A DNA stretch of 64,000 nt, from positions 205,631-269,630 of the forward strand of contig NZ_BHYK01000004.1 of assembly GCF_003865095.1 (NCBI RefSeq). The letters are read 5' to 3'. This stretch comes from Clostridium tagluense (lineage in GTDB: Bacteria; Bacillota; Clostridia; Clostridiales; Clostridiaceae). The translations under genes were made by a program, and so were the position numbers. This document shows, one piece after another, positions 7,978 to 16,184 of the stretch (within the stretch, counting starts at the first letter, position 1; the number at the start of each line of letters is the position of its first letter). The notes beneath the pieces were generated by a model. That model saw only the letters and a program-made list of their open reading frames with translations, did no database searches and had not been told where the DNA came from.

Positions 7978-9198
7978 ATGGAAAAATCATTATTAAATAG
8001 TACAATAATCATGAACTTAAAAGAAAAAATTGAGCAAGGTAACAATGAATCTTTACACGAGTTTTGGAATAACATGGAAATTAATGGAGCTCCTCTAATA
8101 GAAACAATAGATGGAGATTCTGAAAATGTTTTAGTTACTTTTATTTATAAACCCCATGAAGAAATTGAAAATGTAGTGTTAATACCTCCTATAGGAAGGG
8201 ATAATTTACTAGAAAACAGGCTGGAAAAACTTTCACAAACAAATTTATGGTACATAACTTATAAAATAAAAAATGATGTGCGCTTTAAGTATAGTTTTTG
8301 TGTTAATGATTCCTTTGATGATGATTGGACAAAAAGATGGGACAACCTAATATACGATAAATTAAATAAAAACACATTAACTTTTAAAGGTGGAGATGGC
8401 AAAGAGGACGAAATAGAATCCTACGCAGTAATGCCCAATGCTAATGAGCAGTTTTGGGTTAAAGAAAGAAAAGCCACTGCTAAAGGAAGAATATATGAAC
8501 ATCAACTTCATAGTGAAAGTTTAGAAAAACATCGTAGAATTAGAGTTTACACACCTTATGGTTATAGCCAAGGTAATAAACCTTACAAATTTTTAGTTTT
8601 AACTGATGGTGATGAATACATTAATGTTCTTTCTGCAGTAACAGTACTAGATAACCTAATAGCCAATGAAAAAATGCCTCCTATAGTTACAATATTTATT
8701 GATTCACCTGATGAAACAAGGGAGGAAGAATTAAGTTGTAATGATATCTTTGAAGATATCATTATTAAAGATTTAATCCCCTGGGTTAGCGATAATTATA
8801 ATATTTCAAATAAAGCAGATGAAGCTATAATTGGCGGACTTAGTATGGGTGGATTAACAGCATGTCATTTAGGGTTAAAGTATTCTGGAGTTTTTGGAAA
8901 TGTACTTTCACAGTCTGGTTCTTATTGGTATAGACCAGAAATCTATGAAGGTTCTCCATTTGATTGTTGGCTAAGCACTAAATTTGAAGCAATAGATAAA
9001 TTACCTCTTAAATTTTACTTAAATGTAGGTGTTCTTGAGCATGAACAAGGCATGATTGGAACAAATATTAAATTAAAAGATGTACTAATATCAAAGGGAT
9101 ATACTGTTGATTTTGAATATTTTAATAGTGGACATGATTATTTATGTTGGGGAGAAACTTTGGCTAATGGTTTGATTTCACTGATTGGAATAAATTAA
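7978..9198 (+). CDS. enterochelin esterase-like alpha/beta hydrolase
   Basis: 406 aa, the length of Fes-type esterases. The first ~155 residues resemble the Fes N-terminal domain (VTFIYKPHEEIENV, then RFKYSFCVND). The rest is a PF00756-type esterase: RVYTPYGYSQG, VLTDGDEY, the nucleophile elbow GGLSMGG with Ser289, and a C-terminal SGHDYLCW with His386. It has no signal peptide, so it acts in the cytosol. Fes proteins hydrolyse imported ferric catecholate siderophores, but no siderophore uptake genes adjoin, so the substrate is open. Confidence 0.85.
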   Translation: MEKSLLNSTIIMNLKEKIEQGNNESLHEFWNNMEINGAPLIETIDGDSENVLVTFIYKPHEEIENVVLIPPIGRDNLLENRLEKLSQTNLWYITYKIKNDVRFKYSFCVNDSFDDDWTKRWDNLIYDKLNKNTLTFKGGDGKEDEIESYAVMPNANEQFWVKERKATAKGRIYEHQLHSESLEKHRRIRVYTPYGYSQGNKPYKFLVLTDGDEYINVLSAVTVLDNLIANEKMPPIVTIFIDSPDETREEELSCNDIFEDIIIKDLIPWVSDNYNISNKADEAIIGGLSMGGLTACHLGLKYSGVFGNVLSQSGSYWYRPEIYEGSPFDCWLSTKFEAIDKLPLKFYLNVGVLEHEQGMIGTNIKLKDVLISKGYTVDFEYFNSGHDYLCWGETLANGLISLIGIN

Positions 9199-9229
9199 GT
9201 ATTATTTATATTTGACAAGGAGGGGCTTT

Positions 9230-9658
9230 ATGGAAATTAAGACAATGGCAATAGATAATTACGAAAATGTATATCAATTATGGTCTAATACAACTGGAAT
9301 GGGAATAAGAAGTTTAGATGACTCAAAAAAGGGAATATCTAAATTTTTATTAAGAAATCCAACATCAAATTTTGTTGCTATCATTAATGGTAAAATAGTT
9401 GGAGTAATACTTTGTGGTCACGATGGACGTAGAGGGTATATTTATCATGCCGCGGTTAAAATAAATTATCGATGTCAAGGTATAGGAAAAGCTTTGCTTA
9501 AAGCAGTATATTACGCCTTAGAACAAGAAGGAATTACAAAATCAGGATTAGTTGTTTTCAAGACAAATGAAATTGGAAATTCATTTTGGAAATCTCAAGG
9601 GTGGGAAGAACGAACAGACTTGAATTATTATAGTAATGCTATTAATAATAATATCTAA
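9230..9658 (+). CDS. GNAT acetyltransferase
   Basis: The ATG at 9230, five bases after AAGGAGGGG, is preferred over a TTG at 9212 that lies before that site. 142 aa. Motif A is HAAVKINYRCQGIGKALLKA and the final strand is NSFWKSQGWEERTDLNYY. It is only 31 bases behind the esterase and may be co-transcribed with it. The small size and IIKNGKIVG-like strand 4 place it among single-domain GNATs similar to YpeA; substrate unknown. Confidence 0.88.
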   Translation: MEIKTMAIDNYENVYQLWSNTTGMGIRSLDDSKKGISKFLLRNPTSNFVAIINGKIVGVILCGHDGRRGYIYHAAVKINYRCQGIGKALLKAVYYALEQEGITKSGLVVFKTNEIGNSFWKSQGWEERTDLNYYSNAINNNI

Positions 9659-9737
9659 TATGTCCAGGGTTTCTTTTAGATACGTCTTAAATAAACATGG
9701 CAATGCATTAAAATTACATTTGATGGAGGGGTAAATT

Positions 9738-10307
9738 ATGTTAATAAAACTTGAAAAATTTAAAACCTGTGATGTGAAAATCTTAGCATCATGGATTCCC
9801 GATAAAGAATTTTTACTTCAATGGGCAGGGCCAGCTTACAGCTTTCCACTAAGCGAAGACCAACTACAAGAAGATATAAATATGATGTCAAGTGAGAATC
9901 CAAAAACTTTAATGTTTGCTGCTAAAATAGCTGATACAAATGAAATTATAGGCCATATCCAACTACTTGGTATAGATTTAGTAAATAGCTCTGCATGTAT
10001 AGGAAGAGTTCTAGTAGGGAATCAAAAGCTTAGAAATAAAGGCATAGGTATTCAAATGATTAATGGCATCCTAGACATAGCATTTGAAACTTTAAAATTA
10101 CATAGGGTGTATTTAGGTGTTTTTGATTTTAATAAATCAGCTATAGCTTGCTATGAAAAAGCTGGCTTCAAAATTGAAGGAACCTCAAGAGATTTCAGAA
10201 AAATAAATGATGAATATTGGTCCTTAATTAATATGAGCATTCTTGAGGAAGAATATAAAAAAGGTTTTAGGTTGGAAAATGCCACCCTAAAGGATGGCAA
10301 AAAATAG
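9738..10307 (+). CDS. GNAT acetyltransferase, RimJ/RimL-like
   Basis: 189 aa. The N-terminal LASWIPDKEFLLQWAGP is typical of a RimJ subgroup, motif A is IGRVLVGNQKLRNKGIG, and LHRVYLGVFDFNKSAIACYE leads into AGFKIEGTSRD. The ATG follows GATGGAGGGG by six bases. It is the last of the rightward GNAT-rich stretch; the next gene is convergent. The 3' end contains GCCACCCTAAAGGATGGC, which may form a weak terminator hairpin. Confidence 0.9.
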   Translation: MLIKLEKFKTCDVKILASWIPDKEFLLQWAGPAYSFPLSEDQLQEDINMMSSENPKTLMFAAKIADTNEIIGHIQLLGIDLVNSSACIGRVLVGNQKLRNKGIGIQMINGILDIAFETLKLHRVYLGVFDFNKSAIACYEKAGFKIEGTSRDFRKINDEYWSLINMSILEEEYKKGFRLENATLKDGKK

Positions 10308-10340
10308 CCCTATTACAAAGGTATATTTTAATTTTAAAAA

Positions 10341-10655
10341 CTACTGTATTGGTTGTTGAAAATTTTGAGCCTTTTGGTCTTTGATTTTCTGTTTACCTTC
10401 CTCCATAAATTGAGAGTCCTTTGCAGATAACATGTATAAAACTTCTTCCAGTTCTCCAACGTGCCTTCTTTCTTCATCTGCAATATGATTCAAAACCTTT
10501 TTAACATTTTCATCATCTGTAGACATTACATGAGCTTCATAACCTATTATAGCTTCAAGTTCACCGGCAATGTCCACGCGAATTGCTTGCGCTAGCTCTT
10601 CATTTGACATTTTCCTTGGTACATTTGCAACAAACGGATTTCCTAATATTGCCAT
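10341..10655 (-). CDS. ferritin-like / encapsulated-ferritin-type protein
   Basis: The ATG at 10655 is preferred over an ATG at 10670 because GGAGGA sits nine bases before it. 104 aa. Helix 1 has ELEAIIGYEAHVM and helix 2 has HIADEERRHVGELEEVLYML, giving the E...E-x6-Y and EE-x2-H pattern of ferritin-like diiron proteins. The two-helix length matches encapsulated ferritins, which form a full site by dimerisation. No encapsulin gene is visible in this window. A fragment with the look of repeat family 2 lies just upstream (10675-10710). Confidence 0.75.
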   Translation of the reverse strand: MAILGNPFVANVPRKMSNEELAQAIRVDIAGELEAIIGYEAHVMSTDDENVKKVLNHIADEERRHVGELEEVLYMLSAKDSQFMEEGKQKIKDQKAQNFQQPIQ

Positions 10656-10674
10656 AATTTCTTCCTCCATTTCA

Positions 10675-10710
10675 ATGTTAAATCCTCATCTTCGTTAATG
10701 TGGTTAAATA
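10675..10710. repeat. possible fragment of repeat family 2
   Basis: The stretch shares AATGTGGTTAAATA with the copy at 46.7 kb and an 18-base string (TTCAATGTTAAATCCTCA, from 10672) with 54746-54763. Similarity is partial, so this is tentative. Confidence 0.3.
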
Positions 10711-10879
10711 TATTTTAAGCTTTATACTAATTTATTATTCATTTATAAATTTAGATCCTTATTAATATAAAAGGGTATGTTAATTTTTTATAATACATCA
10801 TGGTTTGATATTTTTATATGCTACAATATATGTAGATATTATTATCATTTATATACTTACCCTATTGGAGGAAAAAACA

Positions 10880-11815
10880 ATGGAAGAAATAAAAAAGTTC
10901 AAAAAATTTTATATAGAAATTACAAATGTATGTAATCTTTGTTGCAGTTTTTGCCCACAAACACAACGGTCTCCTGAATTTATGACCCTAGAAACCTTTA
11001 GCAAAATATTAGATCAAATAAAACCTCATACTGATTATATTTATTTTCACGTTAAAGGCGAACCACTTTTACATCCAAAATTAGATGAATTTTTGGATTT
11101 AAGTTATAAAAAAGGTTTTAAAGTTAACATAACCACCAATGGAACTCTAATAAACAAAGTTGGAGACAATATAATCTTAAAGCCCTCACTAAGACAAATT
11201 AATTTTTCTTTGCATAGCTTTGACGGCAATGAAGGTGCAACCTGTAAGGATGAATATGTTAATAACATTATTTCCTATGTGAAACAATCTATAGCTACAA
11301 CTGATACTTTATTTTCTCTAAGGTTATGGAACCTTGATGTGGATAATACCACTAATCTTGAGGCTAAGAAAAATCGTGACTTACTTGCTGTAATCGAAAA
11401 TGCCTTCAATTTACCTTATAAAATCGAAGAAGAAATACATCCAGGTCGGGGTATTAAAATTTGTGATAAAGTGTATTTAAATCAAGATCATGAATTTAAG
11501 TGGCCAGATTTATTGGTAGAGGAAGATAATAGCCCCGGCTTTTGTTATGGCCTTCGCAATCAAGTAGCCATATTAGTAGATGGCACAGTAGTACCTTGCT
11601 GCCTTGATGGAGAAGGTGTAATTAACCTAGGTAATATTCATAAAACTCCTTTTTCTCAAATAGTTGAAAGTCAAAGGGCAAAAGATATTTTTAATGGTTT
11701 TTCTAGAAGAGAAGCGGTTGAAGAATTATGTAGAAAATGTGGATACAGAAAAAAATTTAACGACATTTCAGAAGAAAAATCACCTACTTCTATAAATGGG
11801 TGTCAAACACTGTAA
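10880..11815 (+). CDS. radical SAM protein with SPASM domain
   Basis: The ATG at 10880 follows GGAGGAAAAAAC. 311 aa. The 4Fe-4S radical SAM motif CX3CX2C is at Cys18, Cys22 and Cys25 (NVCNLCCSFCP), with the SAM-binding KGEPLLHP strand and NITTNGT downstream. The C-terminal cysteines (GFCYG, VVPCCLDGEG, LCRKCGY) form a SPASM/twitch auxiliary-cluster region. The family cleaves SAM to a 5'-deoxyadenosyl radical; many SPASM enzymes modify peptides. No precursor peptide gene is visible nearby and the gene appears monocistronic, so no substrate is proposed. Confidence 0.88.
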   Translation: MEEIKKFKKFYIEITNVCNLCCSFCPQTQRSPEFMTLETFSKILDQIKPHTDYIYFHVKGEPLLHPKLDEFLDLSYKKGFKVNITTNGTLINKVGDNIILKPSLRQINFSLHSFDGNEGATCKDEYVNNIISYVKQSIATTDTLFSLRLWNLDVDNTTNLEAKKNRDLLAVIENAFNLPYKIEEEIHPGRGIKICDKVYLNQDHEFKWPDLLVEEDNSPGFCYGLRNQVAILVDGTVVPCCLDGEGVINLGNIHKTPFSQIVESQRAKDIFNGFSRREAVEELCRKCGYRKKFNDISEEKSPTSINGCQTL

Positions 11816-11949
11816 CAATAACTTCCCTCAACTTTAGTTATTCCCCTCTGAATTGTGATGAATTTTTATAATATTGTGGATTAATATAGTAATAATGGAT
11901 ATACTATGATTTATACATTATAAAAATTCACAAATAAAGGGTGATGAAG

Positions 11950-12594
11950 ATGAGAATACCAGATCATATCGGAGTAATTCCCGATGGAAATAGAAGATGG
12001 TCTGTAGATAATGGGCTATCAAAAGATAAAGGATATACCTTTGGACTAGATCCTGGTTTATCGCTGTATAAACTTTGCAAAGATTTGGGTGTAAAAGAAA
12101 TAACTTATTATGGGTTTACTACTGATAATACAAAGCGGCCACCATTGCAAAGAGAAGCTTTTGTTAAAGCTTGTGTGGATGCAGTTAAGCTTTTAAGTAC
12201 ACAAGATGCTGATTTATTAGTAGTAGGAAACAGTGACTCACCTATGTTTCCTAAAGAACTACTTCCTTATACTACGCGGAAAACTTTTGGAAAGGGCGGT
12301 ATAAAGCTAAATTTTCTTGTAAACTACGGCTGGGAATGGGATTTAAGTAATCTTCATAAAAATAAAAGTAGCAAACGAAGTAATATATTTAATTGCATAA
12401 AAACTAATGATATTTCTAGAGTAGATTTAATTATTCGTTGGGGTGGAAGAAGGCGCCTTAGTGGATTTTTGCCGCTACAATCCATATACTCCGACTTTTA
12501 TGTTATAGATGACTTTTGGCCTGATTTCAAACCCGAACATTTATCAACAGCTTTAAATTGGTACAATAAGCAAGATGTAACCCTTGGTGGTTAA
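11950..12594 (+). CDS. cis-prenyltransferase (undecaprenyl diphosphate synthase family), divergent
   Basis: The ATG at 11950 is preferred over GTG 11941 and ATG 11944, because AAAGGGTGAT makes a ribosome site seven bases before it. 214 aa, shorter than the usual ~245 of UppS. The catalytic region is HIGVIPDGNRRW with Asp12, and the C-terminal diphosphate-binding and dimer motif is RWGGRRRLSGFLPLQS, then YSDFYVIDDFWPDF. Family members build Z-prenyl chains from IPP at the membrane. Compared with UppS, the middle is shortened and several motif residues differ, so this is likely a paralogue with another chain length or acceptor. Confidence 0.8.
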   Translation: MRIPDHIGVIPDGNRRWSVDNGLSKDKGYTFGLDPGLSLYKLCKDLGVKEITYYGFTTDNTKRPPLQREAFVKACVDAVKLLSTQDADLLVVGNSDSPMFPKELLPYTTRKTFGKGGIKLNFLVNYGWEWDLSNLHKNKSSKRSNIFNCIKTNDISRVDLIIRWGGRRRLSGFLPLQSIYSDFYVIDDFWPDFKPEHLSTALNWYNKQDVTLGG

Positions 12595-12718
12595 ATTATT
12601 TTATTGTTTTGTAATAGATATAAGTTTTAAAACAAACTATATCTATTTTTTTATATGCTAAAATATGCTATTATTAAATAGATTTTTATCGAAATCAATT
12701 TTATTAAAGGAGTTTTTT

Positions 12719-12886
12719 ATGGTTAATGAAAAAATAAACTGTTATAAATGTAAATATTACTATGTAACTTGGGATGCTTCATTCCCTAAAGGTTGTAAAT
12801 TTTATGGTTTCAAATCTATGAATTTACCTTCCATACTAGTAAAGCAATCATCTGGAATATCTTGTGTTAAATTTACACCGAAATAA
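12719..12886 (+). CDS. small cysteine-containing protein (55 aa)
   Basis: The ATG at 12719 follows AAAGGAG. The product MVNEKINCYKCKYYYVTWD... has CxxC near the N-terminus, then PKGCKFYGF and a C-terminal SGISCVKF, so four cysteines are placed as in a small zinc- or iron-binding knuckle. Similar short proteins occur in clostridia and are sometimes mislabelled as uracil-DNA glycosylase; I know no proven function. It lies 124 bases after the prenyltransferase, with a shared terminator 38 bases beyond its stop. Confidence 0.7.
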   Translation: MVNEKINCYKCKYYYVTWDASFPKGCKFYGFKSMNLPSILVKQSSGISCVKFTPK

Positions 12887-12923
12887 AAATAAATTCATTT
12901 CTTATGAAAATTACTAATATATA

Positions 12924-12983
12924 ATAGAGCATACAACTAAATAGTATAAATTCCACCTGAAGTTATATGCTCTATAATTTTTT
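12924..12983. terminator. bidirectional terminator hairpin
   Basis: Arms ATAGAGCATACAACT (12924-12938) and AGTTATATGCTCTAT (12961-12975) pair almost fully, followed by AATTTTTTG. It lies between convergent genes and can serve both. Confidence 0.75.
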
Positions 12984-12989
12984 GATGAT

Positions 12990-13196
12990 TTAATCTGTAA
13001 CACCTTTATTTCGCTCAACTATCTCATAGGCGTAGGGATCAATTTCTTCTTGATTTATACTTCCATCCTCATTAAGGCCTGTAACTATTGTAGGTATATT
13101 TACAAACTTGCTGTCTACACCTTGTATTTTAACAGAGCCATATAATCCATCTTTAAATTTTCCGTATTCACGCTTGCCTAAGTGTCTTCCCTTCAA
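12990..13196 (-). CDS. hypothetical small protein (68 aa)
   Basis: TTG start at 13196, eight bases after AAGGAGGT on the minus strand. The product begins MKGRHLGKREYGKFKDGLYG and is basic at the N-terminus and acidic toward the C-terminus (NEDGSINQEEIDPYAYEIVE). It has no cysteine, membrane segment or known motif. The strong ribosome site and clean flanking terminator argue that it is real. Function not recognised. Confidence 0.6.
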   Translation of the reverse strand: MKGRHLGKREYGKFKDGLYGSVKIQGVDSKFVNIPTIVTGLNEDGSINQEEIDPYAYEIVERNKGVTD

Positions 13197-13307
13197 TTTT
13201 GTAACCTCCTTTTAAATATTATGCTATCCATATACAAATGCTAATATACTTAGCATTTTCAAGAATGGTTTTTGGGAATTATAATCATGCGTAAAAGATA
13301 TTTTTTC

Positions 13308-13343
13308 AAAAAAAAATTAAAACGCATATCAGGCGTTTTAAAT
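13308..13343 (-). terminator. intrinsic terminator of the hybrid kinase gene
   Basis: On the minus strand TTTAAAACGCC, loop, GCGTTTTAA is followed by a run of T residues (the A run at 13308-13316). It lies just past the kinase stop. Confidence 0.75.
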
Positions 13344-13350
13344 GTTAAAA

Positions 13351-14904
13351 TCATTTTGTTTTATGTATAACTCTATAAATAACATTAGCTAGCTGTTCTA
13401 TGCTATAAGGTTTTTTTATACAGTCTTTAAATCCATAATTTTTACAATTATCCATTACTGAATCACTACTATATCCACTTACTACTATTGCATTCACATT
13501 TGTATCAAGCTCTAAAAGTTTTACAATGGTTTCTTTTCCACCCATGCCTCCACGTATGGTTAAGTCTAGTATTACGGCATCAAATGTATTCTTTTGTATA
13601 ATTGAATTTTTATAGGCTTTAAGAGCCTCTTCACCATTTTTTGCCACCTCTACACCATATCCTAGCTCCATAAGCATAAGTCTATTAATTTCTCTAATAT
13701 TTTTATCATCATCCATTACTAGCACTTTACCTGTACCTTGTATTACTTTTTCATATCTAGCCTTTTCTATAGTCACTTCTTCTTCTGAAGCCATTAAATA
13801 AACGTAAAAGGTTGTCCCAACTAATTCCTCAGATTCTGCATATATATATCCATTGTGCTTAGTAATTATTGAATAACTAGCCGCAAGTCCAAGGCCTGTG
13901 CCATCATTTTTTGTGGTAAAGTAAGGTTCAAATATTTTTTCTATATTTTCTTTAGGAATTCCCTTTCCCTTATCCCTTATTTTTATCATTACATATTTAC
14001 CTTGCTTTATATTGTTTTTATTCTTTTCTTCTACATGTACATTAGTAGCACATACTTCAATGTTGCCTCCATTTGGCATAGCTTGCTTAGCATTTATTAA
14101 TAAATTATTAATAACTTGTCTAATTTGCCCTTCATCCACTTCCACAGGCCATAAATCATGTGCTATTGAAAAATTGCACATATTATTAGAGCCGCTGAAT
14201 ACCATGCTGGCAGTCTTCCTAATTAACCTTTTTATGTATATATTTTTTTTAACAGGAACCCCATCTTTTGAAAAATTCATTAATTGTTGATTAAGATCTT
14301 GCGCTTGTAATGTTAACTTTTCAATTTGTGAAAATTTATTATAAATTTTATTATATACCTTATTAGTACTTATGTTTAAATATCTTTTCATAATATAAAT
14401 ATTTCCTAAAACTATAGTTAATATATTATTAAAATCATGAGCAATTCCTGCTGCAAGAATGCTTAAAGAATTTGATTTTTCTAATTTTATTAATTGTTCT
14501 TCAAGTAAATTTCTCATTTCTTGTAATTTTTTCTCAAGTTCATCCTTTGATTCTAAATACTCGCTTATATCATTTATAATTAATTTTATTCCATTACAAT
14601 TATTATCTTTATCAAGTATCTTTTTAAAAATTAATTGTAGGAAATAAAGTGTTTCTTGGGCTTTAATTTTTTTTATGTAATTTTGCTGCTCCTCATCACT
14701 TTTAATAAACTCTTGGGTTTTAATATTAAGCCATATTGGTATAGCAACTTCACTTTCATAATTACAGTTAGATATGTTTATCTTTTTTAGTATATCTTTT
14801 GCTTCACTATTTAAATAATTAACTTTAATATCTTTATTAAATGATATTATTGGAATAGGCAACTGCTCATACTCAATATCTATAGTTTCTTCTTTTAAAC
14901 CCAT
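13351..14904 (-). CDS. soluble hybrid histidine kinase (PAS-HisKA-HATPase-receiver)
   Basis: 517 aa. An N-terminal PAS-like region (about 10-115) leads by a coiled coil to the HisKA box AAGIAHDFNNIL with His156. ATPase N and G boxes follow (NNLLINAKQAM, KGKGIPKENI, DGTGLGLAAS). The C-terminal receiver domain starts near VLVMDDDKNIRE, with phospho-acceptor Asp in VILDLTIRGGMGG and Lys in IKKPYS. There is no membrane segment, so it senses a cytosolic signal. No separate response regulator is adjacent; output would be by phosphotransfer elsewhere. AGGAGG-like sequence precedes the ATG at 14904. Confidence 0.9.
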   Translation of the reverse strand: MGLKEETIDIEYEQLPIPIISFNKDIKVNYLNSEAKDILKKINISNCNYESEVAIPIWLNIKTQEFIKSDEEQQNYIKKIKAQETLYFLQLIFKKILDKDNNCNGIKLIINDISEYLESKDELEKKLQEMRNLLEEQLIKLEKSNSLSILAAGIAHDFNNILTIVLGNIYIMKRYLNISTNKVYNKIYNKFSQIEKLTLQAQDLNQQLMNFSKDGVPVKKNIYIKRLIRKTASMVFSGSNNMCNFSIAHDLWPVEVDEGQIRQVINNLLINAKQAMPNGGNIEVCATNVHVEEKNKNNIKQGKYVMIKIRDKGKGIPKENIEKIFEPYFTTKNDGTGLGLAASYSIITKHNGYIYAESEELVGTTFYVYLMASEEEVTIEKARYEKVIQGTGKVLVMDDDKNIREINRLMLMELGYGVEVAKNGEEALKAYKNSIIQKNTFDAVILDLTIRGGMGGKETIVKLLELDTNVNAIVVSGYSSDSVMDNCKNYGFKDCIKKPYSIEQLANVIYRVIHKTK

Positions 14905-15080
14905 GTTTCTTAGCCTCCTATGTATTAATAATTAAAAAGCACACAGTAATTTTCATAAATTTAATAATACTGTAAATAAAATTCATTTATTCATGTAAAT
15001 ACAAGAATATTATACCATTATCTGTATTTGTTTTCATCTTTTTGTTTTATAATCGAACATTTTTTTATAAATAACAAAAT

Positions 15081-15122
15081 AAAATAGCGCTAAAAATGTT
15101 TAAACATTCTTAGCGCTATTTT
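15081..15122. terminator. near-perfect palindromic terminator
   Basis: AAAATAGCGCTAA and TTAGCGCTATTTT arms frame AAATGTTTAAACATT; only one base pair is mismatched. It lies beyond the stop of the leftward 220-aa gene and is flanked by A and T runs, so it can work in both directions. Confidence 0.8.
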
Positions 15123-15154
15123 ACTCTTAAAGTTACCTTCAGTTTTTAAAGTAT

Positions 15155-15817
15155 TTACTTAGCTATAATTTGGTTTACTGAGCTTGCATCATTATATTCT
15201 AAACCCTCGATAAAATTATAGGTGTATTTTCCATTAGAATTTTCAATAAATGCTTTAATCCATTTATGTCTAAGGTTATAAAATATATTTACATCTCCAT
15301 TTACAATTTCCCAATATTTTTTATGAATGCAACTTGTAGTTTCCCACTCTAATACATTTTTTTCTGATTTTATAATCCTTGTAACTCTATCGCAAGGCAT
15401 ACCTTCTAACAAATAAATATTAAGAGCATTATACAATTCTTCTGCACCTTCTGGCATTTCTTTTGCTTTTAAAGTTTCTCCAACAGTTTTACCTTGCTTT
15501 TTAAAACTTAGCTCAGCAATGCCTTGTGCATCTTCTCCGCATTTTTTAATCATCTCTGTTATTACATAGGCTGTTCTAGTTTCAACACTGCTAATTTTAT
15601 CTTGTAACCAACCATGTATATTTGATTTATCAATTATATCTTCTATATTTTTCGTGATATCTATGGGGCTACCGTAAACTAGGGATTTTTCAACCACCTC
15701 TTTTGCAACGTCTTTGTATTTATCTATATAAACTTCTTTTAAGCTTTTCTCTAATTCCTCTGCCAATAAAATTTTATTAAATAACCAGGTGTGAATAGGT
15801 GCTAAAAAAGCGCTCAT
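15155..15817 (-). CDS. uncharacterised 220-aa protein
   Basis: Start ATG at 15817 after GGAGGAATAATA. The protein is soluble, mostly helical by composition, and has two similar Trp-containing segments (APIHTWLFNKILLAEELE near the start and NIHGWLQDKISSVETR near residue 68). It also has DRVTRIIKSEKNVLEWETTSCIHKKYWE near residue 145. The latter distantly recalls the L-2-amino-thiazoline-4-carboxylic acid hydrolase family, but I cannot confirm this. It appears monocistronic, with its own terminator. Function unknown. Confidence 0.7.
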   Translation of the reverse strand: MSAFLAPIHTWLFNKILLAEELEKSLKEVYIDKYKDVAKEVVEKSLVYGSPIDITKNIEDIIDKSNIHGWLQDKISSVETRTAYVITEMIKKCGEDAQGIAELSFKKQGKTVGETLKAKEMPEGAEELYNALNIYLLEGMPCDRVTRIIKSEKNVLEWETTSCIHKKYWEIVNGDVNIFYNLRHKWIKAFIENSNGKYTYNFIEGLEYNDASSVNQIIAK

Positions 15818-15939
15818 TATTATTCCTCCAATATTTGTTTATTTATTCTATATATTAATAATAATATATTTAACCTAAAATCACAGTAACTTATGTTACC
15901 ATATAAAATATTACTAGTAATTAGTTCTTCTTTAAAAAT

Positions 15940-15964
15940 AAAAAGAGCATGATAGCTCTTTTTA
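15940..15964 (-). terminator. intrinsic terminator of the 41-aa gene
   Basis: AAAAAGAGC / GCTCTTTTT arms with an ATGATA loop, just past the stop of the small leftward gene. Confidence 0.7.
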
Positions 15965-15997
15965 TTAAAAATATCTTAAATCCATTGCGTACTTTAT

Positions 15998-16123
15998 TTA
16001 TTCTTCAAATTTTATCGCTGACTTACGTTTTTTCTTCTGCATATCAGAATCCTCAATAGTCTCTGGCTTTTTAGGTTTATTATCTTTTTCTTTTGCTGGC
16101 GACTTCATTTCTTTATATGGCAT
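15998..16123 (-). CDS. highly charged small protein (41 aa)
   Basis: ATG at 16123 behind AAAGGAGTG on the minus strand; 41 codons ending in TAA at 15998. The product MPYKEMKSPAKEKDNKPKKP... is rich in Lys and Glu with no hydrophobic core, so it is probably disordered. A dedicated terminator follows. It stands between the M23 peptidase gene and the 220-aa gene. I do not recognise a family. Confidence 0.6.
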   Translation of the reverse strand: MPYKEMKSPAKEKDNKPKKPETIEDSDMQKKKRKSAIKFEE

Positions 16124-16184
16124 AAAATCACTCCTTTATTATGTATTTTTTACTTTTAACATATTTTTATTCATATATTTATTT

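Noticed and set aside
2-10307. Integron cassette array explanation for the GNAT-rich same-strand block
   Set aside because: The gaps between the genes share no attC-like repeat or common hairpin, and no integrase is visible in the window.
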